A stretch of 14,397 bases of DNA. Origin: Hemicentrotus pulcherrimus (lineage: Eukaryota > Echinodermata > Echinoidea > Camarodonta > Strongylocentrotidae). The notes under the pieces were generated by a model. That model did no database searches, was not told where the DNA came from, and worked only from the letters and a program-made list of their open reading frames with translations. Within the stretch, counting starts at the first letter, position 1. Each line of letters starts with the position of its first letter. Position numbers and translations under genes: made by a program. Positions 7,678 through 14,397 of this stretch are shown here, in pieces. The stretch is taken from NCBI GenBank assembly GCA_003118195.1, contig BEXV01000549.1, forward strand, positions 46,715-61,111, read 5' to 3'.

Positions 7678-8345
7678 CAATATCACAATCGGCGTATGCC
7701 ACTTTGGTTTAAAGGGATCGGTAAAGTGCCCCTAGTTTCGCCAGTTTTTTTTGCAGCAAGGACCCTCATATTCTTTTTAAAGTGTTTTCAACGTTTTTTT
7801 AAAGCAAAAATTATCAATATTTTGATCGTCTTCATTTTCTAATAAACCTCTATCACCATGAATGTGTATTTTGTTGAACAATGTTATGATCTCCCAGTTG
7901 GAAGTGTTTTGATGAGATTGTGTAAAAGTTTTAACACATCCTCTTCCACCGCCCCGAGGACAATTGATATTGTCTTTCCCTATTTGTAAGTTAATAATCT
8001 GACAATGATCGTACAATCTTTTTAAAACCCGTCCCCCAAACAGTACAATCAAACCCGTTTCCTGCGCAATCACCGCCTGATTATCATGTGACAATGAATG
8101 TTTTCCTTCGTTTTTCCATTGTAAGAATTAGGGAGATATTTTTCATCCAACTTGACAAAAAGTTCTCCTGTACATTAATTTGGTTACATGTACCAGGTAG
8201 GTAATACTGATCAGTTTTCTTTGTTTCTTTGACGATGTTAAACGACAGAGTTGTTTTGTGTTTTGTGTTTCCTCATTTTCTTCCCAACTTTGACTTCTTC
8301 ATCTTTCTCTATATGACACTATCTTCCATACTTTTCCCAAAATCC
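7678..8345. other. Intergenic spacer
   Basis: No supported gene. A minus-strand frame is open for 105 codons (8094-7777) but begins at a non-ATG codon and has no recognised domain or splice context. The 3' half becomes pyrimidine-rich on the plus strand. Confidence 0.5.
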
Positions 8346-8366
8346 CTTTCTCTCTCTCTCTCTTTC
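8346..8366 (+). repeat. (CT)n microsatellite
   Basis: A TC/CT dinucleotide run within a longer pyrimidine-rich stretch (about 8275-8400). Confidence 0.9.
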
Positions 8367-8412
8367 CATTTTTCATTGTCTTTGATTCATCTTCTCTTTG
8401 ATGTTATATCGA

Positions 8413-8422
8413 GGGGGCGGGG
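8413..8422 (+). promoter_or_regulatory. GC box
   Basis: GGGGGCGGGG is a full Sp1/KLF-type GC box standing alone in AT-rich DNA. The same 10-mer recurs at 8865-8874. Confidence 0.25.
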
Positions 8423-8754
8423 TAAAACCGTAAAGGAAAGTCCGTGTTTACCCGATTCTTAAATGTATGCCTCTTTTATTTAAATCACTTGTAAACACTG
8501 TTTGCAAGTGTAGTGAGCGGTAAATTTATTGTGTTTCAAGAGTAAAATTAATAAGTTGAAAATGAAATTGGAATAAGAACTGTAAACGAGTTTTGTGTTT
8601 GTTTAGATCTTGTCCACAGAAATTAAAAAAAAAAAAAATCTCTGAAAGGGCAAAAAGTAAAAGAAAACAGGATAATTTATAGCAACATAAGCTTGACATT
8701 TGTCAATGATGAGGCAAATTGTGACCCTTTTCTAAAATGAGGTGAAATCTGATA
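8423..8754. other. AT-rich spacer
   Basis: Nothing recognisable apart from a 13-base A run at about 8626-8638. Confidence 0.5.
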
Positions 8755-8915
8755 AGGTTTTGGGAAGGAAGCCACGTCCGAATAAGCAGTTGGCAAGGGT
8801 CCATGAAGGGGGCGATATGGGGTGTCCACCATCGGCGTATGACTAATGGGGGTGTACCCGGAAAGGGGGCGGGGAAGAGGAAAACACGTGACCGGAGAAG
8901 AGGAGGGGCTTTAAC
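8755..8915 (-). promoter_or_regulatory. GC-rich patch with promoter-type motifs
   Basis: This island is markedly richer in G and C than its surroundings. It holds a GC box (8865-8874), ETS-like CCGGAA (8859-8864), an E-box CACGTG followed by ACCGG (8885-8894), and purine runs. It lies about 150 bp inside (downstream, on the minus strand) of the start-codon element at 9039-9050, where promoter-proximal intronic elements could sit. No TATA box is near. The function is inferred from motif content only. Confidence 0.3.
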
Positions 8916-9000
8916 AGGTAGCAACTCTGTCGAAATAAGTTATGTTCAATTAAAACATACTGACATAGATACGAGATGAACGATCGCGTTATTTCTGTAC

Positions 9001-9046
9001 CTAACCGCACTGCTTCTTCTTCTTCTGTTGAAGTACAGGCCGCCAT
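9001..9046 (-). CDS. Candidate first coding exon (minus strand)
   Basis: The frame starts at ATG 9046-9044 in the context CAACATGGCGGCC and encodes MAACTSTEEEEAVRL. It reaches a plausible splice donor at 9000-8999 (TTAG|GTACAG), which would give a 46-nt coding part and a phase-1 intron. Without splicing the frame stays open to a stop near 8843. The short acidic N-terminus is not recognisable, and I could not find the second exon downstream. The frame is also open upstream of this ATG, back to 9121, so the start rests on the TISU match. Confidence 0.2.
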
Positions 9047-9050
9047 GTTG
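9039..9050 (-). promoter_or_regulatory. TISU / YY1-type start-codon element
   Basis: The minus strand reads CAACATGGCGGC, an exact match to the TISU consensus SAASATGGCGGC. This element combines the translation start with a YY1-like transcription element just downstream of the start site, and is found in animal genes with very short 5' leaders. On the plus strand the same bases read GCCGCCATGTTG, the YY1 site. The exact match in AT-rich DNA beside a GC-rich patch is the best hint of a real promoter in this window. Confirmation would need a transcript start within about 30 nt upstream (9051-9080). Confidence 0.4.
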
Positions 9051-9324
9051 TCGGTGTATCTTCGTACCTTTTTCAATGTTACCCTTGTGCATACGTTATT
9101 ATTGTTCTCTATACTTGACATAGGAATCGAAAATTTGAAACAAATCAGAAGTTGATAATGTGCTGATATGAATTTTAAAAAATGATATTAAAGATGCATA
9201 GAAGTCGGTTATAACACGTGTGGTTAATCACCATTAGGACCATTATGACCAATAGACCTTTTGTAATGCTTTGCTGTTCCCTCACCCGGAGGCTCTCCGA
9301 GAGACTTCTTGATATGACTCAGGG
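9051..9324. other. Spacer upstream of the candidate minus-strand start
   Basis: No gene or repeat is recognised. Two CACGTG/ACACGTGT-type E-box motifs occur nearby (around 9215-9222 and 8885-8890). No TATA box is visible on the minus strand. Confidence 0.4.
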
Positions 9325-9387
9325 TTCGCTGTTTGCAGACTTGCACACCCATTAATGGTATTTGCACCAAGTCTGGTTGCCAGCGAA
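9325..9387. repeat. Short hairpin centred on CCATTAATGG
   Basis: TTCGCTG..CAGACTTG on the left (9325-9342) is complementary to CAAGTCTGG..CAGCGAA on the right (9368-9387). The centre CCATTAATGG (9349-9358) is a perfect palindrome. The stem has a few bulges. It may be a small fold-back element or a structured RNA if transcribed; its position gives no gene context. Confidence 0.65.
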
Positions 9388-9981
9388 TCATGGCCTCCTG
9401 CTCATGGAAACTGACGACTCACCCACTTTACCTTGCAATAGACGTGTTTTCGACTTGTTATATCCCCCAGAATGTCACAGTTCTGTCCAAAATATATAAA
9501 GTTTGCTGAGGAAGATACGGACACGTGAATGAAGCGACGGAGAATAAAAACTGCTAGATTTACATGTTCTATGTATATTTTTGGGATTACTACACTCATT
9601 CGCCACTGATATTTATTATTTATATTTATATGATCTTTTATGGTTGTATGGTCAACTATCATATTTATTTCATTTAATTTCTTAACTCGATTCGCCGGAG
9701 TAGGACACTTGTTACTCTGTTTCGGTCAACTCCCCAGGCATCCCGGATAGGACATACTTACTAGCCTAGTCTTGATGAGCTAAAATTACTAGTTCACTGA
9801 AAAAGGAATTGAACTCTTTGGGCGAGGAAAGTAAACATGTAATACGAAGATAATCGGAAAATGATTCTAATATCTTAAAGGAAGTCGTTTGCAGGGACAT
9901 GCAGTTTTAAACCTGAGGATAGGTTATTAACACAATGATTTGATTGGAAACTTTGTAATTCGAGAATCGTAAACATACTCA
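9388..9981. other. Intergenic spacer
   Basis: No gene is supported. The minus-strand frame at 9402-9662 is AT-driven and shows no start or splice support. AT-rich repeats occur at 9600-9680. Confidence 0.5.
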
Positions 9982-10524
9982 TTAAAGATATCATGTCCCT
10001 TTTGCAGCCAACCTCAAATTCTGTAAAACATTTTCAGAAATTATGAAAATGTCATGTATGTCCTCTCTGTGAAATTTAAACGTTAGCAGTGTCCTAATAT
10101 TCAAATTATGCATGAAAACCCGTTTACTTGCTAGACTTCACTGTCAGACACTATTGAGAAACTGACTGTTTGTTTTTTTCTTCTTTGGTAATGACATACA
10201 TAAATGAGCTGTAAAGGGTACATGAGTAGTTGTCTACATCATTAATCCACTTCTTGTAAATGGCCAAAATTAAATTGACTGAATCTTTGCGCAGCATAAA
10301 ACGTACGACCATTCGGTACAATGGTCTGAAAATCAAGACTATTACTTATTGACTCTATAGCTCCTTATTCGATTCGACAACTAATAGTCGTTATTTTCAC
10401 ACTAAAAGACATTTTCAAGCCACCCTCATCCAAGGGAAGTTCTAAATTAGTATTATCTTTCAAATGCCGTTGGAATTTAACCTTTACATTTTTTTTGGCC
10501 TGCAATGGGACATAGTACCTTTAA
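9982..10524 (+). mobile_element. TTAA family A MITE, best-preserved copy (543 bp)
   Basis: It lies between TTAA at 9982-9985 and TTAA at 10521-10524. The left terminus reads TTAAAGATATCATGTCCC and the reverse complement of the right terminus TTAAAGGTACTATGTCCC, so the terminal inverted repeats are clear. It aligns end to end with 5349-5931 at roughly 85% by eye. No transposase is encoded. A minus-strand frame (10336-10151) has a 20-codon stretch similar in the other copy, with two silent and three conservative changes, before a 1-base frameshift separates them. This is too short to call a protein remnant. Confidence 0.92.
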
Positions 10525-11191
10525 AGGTAATTTAAAGTTTTGGTACGGGGTCATAAATTTGGTTCAATTGAACATATTGGAAGCATTATATGCGATCCTT
10601 CAATATTTAGTGATCTTTGTTGCGGTTGAAATCTACTCTAAAGTAATGAAATTGTAAATAATAAACTGTTTATGTTGTTTAGCTCCCTCTAAAGCTTAAG
10701 ATATTAATGAAGCTATGAAACAATGTTTCTTGCCTAAAATCGACCGATTAGCCATTCCCGTTTGGAAATTTTATATCACAACTACATATCCTGAAATTTC
10801 CATGGTCGCAGCTGACATTGTAATGCCGTATGCGCTATTTGGAATTTATCAAAATTTACCGGGAGCACCTGTAAATTAATATATTCAATTGTTCTCGAAA
10901 GCAGAAGTGTTTTTTCGGGCTAAATTTTCCTGTGCTTATAAAACATCCACAGGGGCATCCAAGTACATGTATATCAAAATTGTAAAGAATCACTATCCAC
11001 CCAATTTTCAAAATTTCCCCGAACTTCGTATTACCTAAAATAACAAGCTGTTTACATGGTGTGCAGTACACAAGCTTTTGGGATTGGAACTAGAAATCTT
11101 ATCCCTGTTTCAGTCAATGTAAAATTAGTTATTTAGAAATTATTGAACAGAAGAAAGAAACAACATGTGGTTTATTTTTGTTCATTTTCAG
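10525..11191. other. AT-rich intergenic spacer
   Basis: No repeat or gene is recognised up to the candidate splice acceptor at 11190-11191. The minus-strand open frame at 11071-10856 begins at a non-ATG codon and looks like chance. Confidence 0.5.
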
Positions 11192-11326
11192 TGTGTCGTA
11201 GTATACTAAAAGTTGAAGAACAACTAGCAACATTTTATCAGCAAGGCCTAAAGTGGCTAGAGAAAGAAAATGTGTGCATGATGCTCAATTTCAAATATTT
11301 TCACATGTTTGTTTTTCCCCGAACAA
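11192..11326 (+). CDS. Candidate internal exon, 135 bp, phase 1-1
   Basis: A pyrimidine-rich TTTTTGTTCATTTTCAG (acceptor AG at 11190-11191) precedes an open frame that runs to CAA|GTAAGA (donor GT at 11327-11328). The exon is 135 nt and begins and ends in phase 1, so it is symmetric and could be skipped or shuffled without breaking frame. The predicted peptide includes an amphipathic, helix-like KVEEQLATFYQQGLKWLEKE and then a hydrophobic, Phe-rich end. I do not recognise a domain. No flanking exon is visible in the window. Splice-like signals of this quality also occur by chance. Confidence 0.22.
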
Positions 11327-11495
11327 GTAAGAAGGGGTATGAACTTCTGTGACCCGATCCACATAAACTGAATTCATCCTGCGGGATTTAAAGAATAACG
11401 GGAAATGGCGAGGGAAAGTCGTTAACCCCATTTCATGTTTGGGGAAGATGCTGAAGAATTTCAGCTTTGTAGTTTTGGGAAGAGGTGTAGATTGA

Positions 11496-11512
11496 AGGTT
11501 CGATTCACGGTT
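11496..11512 (+). other. Isolated B-box-like motif
   Basis: AAGGTTCGATTCACGG contains a strong B-box core (GGTTCGATTC), but no clear A box or T-stem partners are present. It may be a far-decayed SINE fragment or chance. Confidence 0.15.
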
Positions 11513-11592
11513 ATACGGAGATTTCTTCTGCAACAGTTGTTTCATGGTAATGTCCTACACGTACCGAATATAACTTCAATCCTGGCACCAAC

Positions 11593-11677
11593 ACTTACCC
11601 TAACCCTTACCCGAACCTTACCTGAGACCAATTACACATCTAAACCTAACCTAAGACCTAGTGGACCCTAATAACCC
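11593..11677 (+). repeat. Degenerate CCCTAA-like (telomere-type) low-complexity tract
   Basis: CTTACCCTAACCCTTACCCG, AACCTTACC, then AACCTAACC and CCCTAATAACCCTA resemble degenerate copies of the complement of TTAGGG. Only one or two units are exact and the tract is interrupted at 11626-11640. It is either a decayed interstitial telomeric repeat or a simple C/T/A-rich repeat. Confidence 0.4.
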
Positions 11678-12027
11678 TATACTTTTTGACGAAAAAAATC
11701 CCGGAGGAATTGCCACCAGGGCAAATATCCGAGTACCCTAGGGGTAACTAATCAGGGGCCTCGTCTTTAGAAACAAAGAATTTGTTCATTACGCTTATGG
11801 CAAGCCTTCTGTATAAATTGATTTAACTTTATGCATGGAGATTGTCAATAAACGAAGCAGTTTTTATGATTGCAGCACAGCGTACTCAAATCCGTTGAAA
11901 CTTCTCTCAGCAGTGCATTTTTATTCTCTCACACGTTATCTTTGAAACATAGTTTTATCCTTTAAAAAATTATTTGAGTCACAACATATCTTAACGGGTC
12001 CAAGGTGAGGGTTTAGGTCAGTCATCT
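11678..12027. other. Intergenic spacer
   Basis: Nothing gene-like is present. TACCC-TAG-GGGTA at about 11734-11746 is a tiny palindrome without context. Confidence 0.5.
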
Positions 12028-12397
12028 TTAAAGAGCAGTTTGGGTTCCAGTAAAAATAGAAGGAATTTGTCAGGTCTTTCATTCCTGACGGGTCAGTTTG
12101 AAAGGATATCATAGTGGAAACATCCCTTGGGAAGCACATGCCATCTTACCGAAACATGATGAACATTTTTTTAGGAAAAGCTTGGAATAAACTCTGTGCC
12201 AAATGGGTGTGTCGTCTGGTTTAGTCCCATCTATTCCCCGGTTCTCTTGTGTAAATGAGTCAATTATTTATAGTCATTTTGATTATTCCAAACGAACGCT
12301 GAAAGCATATTCATCAACTCTTCTAAATAATAGCCTTCTCCACACAATTAACATTATTCTCTAATATCACATGACCAGTATTCAACCTGATCTTTAA
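12028..12397 (+). mobile_element. TTAA family B MITE, divergent copy (370 bp)
   Basis: TTAA lies at 12028-12031 and 12394-12397. The left end TTAAAGAGCAGTTTGGGTTC and the reverse complement of the right end, TTAAAGATCAGGTTGAATAC, are diverged versions of the family B termini. Internal blocks such as GTTTAGTCCCAT, TCATTTTGATTATTCCA and ATCACATGACCAGTATTCAACCTGAT align in order with 7253-7677 and 6002-6112. It is the oldest recognised copy and has no coding capacity. Confidence 0.78.
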
Positions 12398-12960
12398 AGT
12401 CGTAAAATATCTAAACAGAACAAGGCCAGCCATGTTTAACCTCCTTATAAGATTCTGGTCTGAACCTGACCTTCACTGACATGGGTCGGTCGTTTGCGAG
12501 GCATATTTCCGCGGATTGGGACTTTGGTTCCTCTCGTTTTGAAGGCTAGGTGTATTTGTAGTTAAACACAATAATCTGACAAGGTATTTGTCCTAAATCA
12601 TATCAATATTTCATGCTTCTCCCCTAGATCCTGAAGAATGACAACACAGTAATATGTTTAGAATTTATACAGAACTTACATTTGAAAGTTAAATGAGGCA
12701 TTATTTTCGAATTACTTAACGATATACTACGCAGTTCGCCTGTCCTAGTACGCTATATAACGTACATGTACATTAGATGAAGTTGATTTAAGTTTAGTGT
12801 TGCTTATGTCGAACAGAACTTGTATGATCTTCCGGGTCAAAGGTGTCTATTCTTTCAACGGAAGTACTACATGTATGTCCGCTTGCAAGATTTGAAAACA
12901 TTCGTAAACCGGTCTGTACATGACCAAACGATCCCAACAATTGAAAACAGTCATTCACAC
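12398..12960. other. Intergenic spacer
   Basis: No gene or dated repeat is recognised. Short stretches of higher GC (12470-12540) do not resolve into an exon with splice sites. Confidence 0.5.
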
Positions 12961-12964
12961 GAAG

Positions 12965-13025
12965 TGATTCAGTGGTAGGGCAATGGTCTCTCAACCGCGA
13001 GGTTTTGGGTTCCAACTGCCGTTAA
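12965..13025 (+). repeat. Decayed tRNA-derived SINE head
   Basis: An A-box-like GTGGTAGGGCAATGG (12972-12986) and a B-box-like GGGTTCCAACTGCC (13007-13020) are spaced as in a tRNA. CTCTCAACCGCGAGG between them can form an anticodon-arm-like hairpin. Its layout is similar to 3732-3803. T-arm pairing is poor and acceptor pairing is absent, so it is not a functional tRNA. Confidence 0.35.
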
Positions 13026-13547
13026 ACGATTATTAGATTAGTTGATGATGCAAAGCTACATTTATAATGCGCAAATATTCACCTCTGTCAGGGATTGATC
13101 AATATGCCAACAATTACCTTGAGTTTAGCACCTGGGTGGAGAGTAAATAAAGCATTAATCCTCATGTTCATGTCCTTCGGAGATTTCCTGGTTACTTATC
13201 AATACACCTACACCTGCTGTCTTTGCTGTCATAAAACTTATCTCAAGATCCTGTAATTAGCCACACTAATAATGCAGAGAACTTGGCCAGAAATATCCAG
13301 CCCCAAATACCAGTAGATTCAAAATACCTATACGACTGTTGGTTTAATAGTTAAGTACCTTTAAGTTTCAGGCAGCAGGAAAATATGCGAACCAATAACT
13401 TATACCACCTCTTAAAACTGCATTAACATTGGCAACCATTGGGTGACGGGCTAATACGCAAATATACAATCAGACATGGCCTCCATTAATGTCACCGACT
13501 ACTGATTAATGGAACTCTGCAAATGTGAAGCAAAACAAAGTTTACCT
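13026..13547. other. Intergenic spacer
   Basis: Nothing gene-like was found. ATGGCCTCCATTAATG near 13477-13492 shares words with the hairpin region at 9349-9400, too short to call a repeat. Confidence 0.45.
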
Positions 13548-13575
13548 TTAAAGATGAGGTCGAGTACTTGGCTCC
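13548..13575 (-). mobile_element. Solo family B-like terminus
   Basis: TTAAAGATGAGGTCGAGTAC closely resembles the family B right terminus read inward (TTAAAGATGAAGTTGAGTTC). Homology fades after about 25 bp and no partner end is evident, so it is either a truncated copy or a related family sharing the terminus. Confidence 0.4.
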
Positions 13576-14397
13576 GTAAAAAAAAACAACAACACTTAAA
13601 CTGACTCGGTAACACTGTTGAAGGTTGATGACAAAAAAGGGGTATTTTGGGTATGAAATGTTACTTATTATATTCCTTCTACAGTACTAACCCTCTTACA
13701 TGCAAACAATCCTGAAATTTTTTTTCAAACTACAAAGATATTTATGGTTTTCTTCGAAGGAATCGATCAGATCAGTTTTTTTTTCCAATTTTTATCATCA
13801 ATGATGATCTGTTTTTAAATCAAAATTTCAAATTATCTTCACTTGTACATTTAGCATTGAATTCACTACTTTAGCACCAAGTTTTCTCATCTGAATATTA
13901 TAAGTCCCTTTTGCCATCAATAGAAATTCCATGGCAACGTTACTAAAAAAAACACAATGAAATCTAGGTTTCGATGGAACTTACCGTTCATGGCAAAGTC
14001 ACCATCGATGCGGATAGTTTTATGTATAGCGGGTTCATAGAATTACGTTGTGTAAAAAATCTATCTGGGAGCAACTAGGGAAGTTGATGATGTAGTACGT
14101 AAGTGAAACTACTTCTTCAAATAATAGGCTTTGTTCAAGCTTTTGATGTCCACTTTAACAAAAAAAGATATAAGAAACTGAAACTTCTTCTTGAATTGAG
14201 ATGCTTTTTTTTCAATGCTTTTCTTTCGAGTCTTGCGCAACCTTTAAAAGTATTTTTTTTGAAAATCGGACCTTTGGTTACAAGGTCACATGACCTTTTG
14301 TCTTAGCATGTCAGCCCGAAAATCGCTCATTTTCGTGATTTGTGTACAAAACATATGGAAAAGTCATTTTTCCTAAAAACAGCTCAAACATGGGTAA
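13576..14397. other. AT-rich spacer to window end
   Basis: No supported gene. The plus-strand frame at 14103-14306 starts at a non-ATG codon and is driven by poly-T/A composition. A short CCATGGCAAC (13929-13938) resembles half of an RFX X-box. The palindrome at 14282-14297 is listed separately. Confidence 0.5.
14282..14297. promoter_or_regulatory. Inverted AGGTCA half-sites, spacing 2
   Basis: AAGGTCA-CA-TGACCTT is a perfect 7-bp inverted repeat made of two nuclear-receptor half-sites with a two-base gap. It also contains TCACATGAC, close to an M-box/CLEAR-type E-box. No promoter is visible nearby, so function is uncertain. Confidence 0.25.

Noticed and set aside
7777..8094. A 105-codon minus-strand open frame
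   Set aside because: It has no ATG at its start, no recognised domain, no splice-site pair and no repeat or conservation evidence in the window.
4690..8400. Inverted homology between the GA-rich region (4690-4850) and the CT-rich region (8270-8400)
   Set aside because: They share purine/pyrimidine composition but no aligned unique words outside the dinucleotide runs.
10151..10336. Possible transposase remnant in family A on the minus strand
   Set aside because: Only about 20 codons agree with the other copy before a frameshift, and similarity at that level follows from shared DNA ancestry alone.
13929..13938. RFX X-box
   Set aside because: Only the right half-site (GGCAAC) fits. The left half does not match the consensus.

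Overview
This window looks like non-coding nuclear DNA from an animal. It is AT-rich, has no dense ORFs or operon structure, and is full of microsatellites, fold-back repeats, short TTAA-flanked inverted-repeat elements and decayed tRNA-derived SINE heads. The repeat style and frequent TACATGTA-type motifs fit a marine invertebrate (echinoderm, hemichordate, lancelet or mollusc). That is inference; the sequence alone does not settle the taxon. I found no complete protein-coding gene and no convincing functional RNA gene.

Layout. 1-289 is unassigned. 290-530 is a near-perfect fold-back element. 531-1596 is mostly AT-rich spacer. 1597 to about 3145 is a tandem segmental duplication. Each copy carries a conserved leader of about 267 bp followed by an (ACT)n satellite. 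In the second copy the satellite has expanded into 98-bp and 126-bp higher-order units. 3236-3508 is a second, older fold-back element, and 3732-3803 is a tRNA-like SINE head.

From 4546 to 12397 the main theme is two families of short non-autonomous DNA transposons (MITE-like), both inserted at TTAA. Family A has an inverted fragment at 4546-4672 and full copies at 5349-5931 and 9982-10524. Family B has a 3' fragment at 6002-6112, a full copy at 7253-7677 and a divergent copy at 12028-12397. The 6002-6112 fragment sits next to the single N at 6001 and between two identical 42-bp flanks. The best reading is that an empty allele and a filled allele of one TTAA site were joined in the assembly.

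Evidence for genes is thin. One candidate is an exact TISU/YY1-type start element on the minus strand (9039-9050), followed by a short open frame and a plausible splice donor, with GC boxes and an E-box nearby. The other is a 135-bp phase 1-1 candidate internal exon at 11192-11326 on the plus strand. Both are weak and separate, and nothing shows that they work together. The rest (10525-11191, 12398-12960, 13031-14397) is spacer with minor motifs. I do not see an undescribed functional system here. The most informative signals are the polymorphic TTAA insertion, the shared termini of the two TTAA families, and the layered structure of the ACT satellite.
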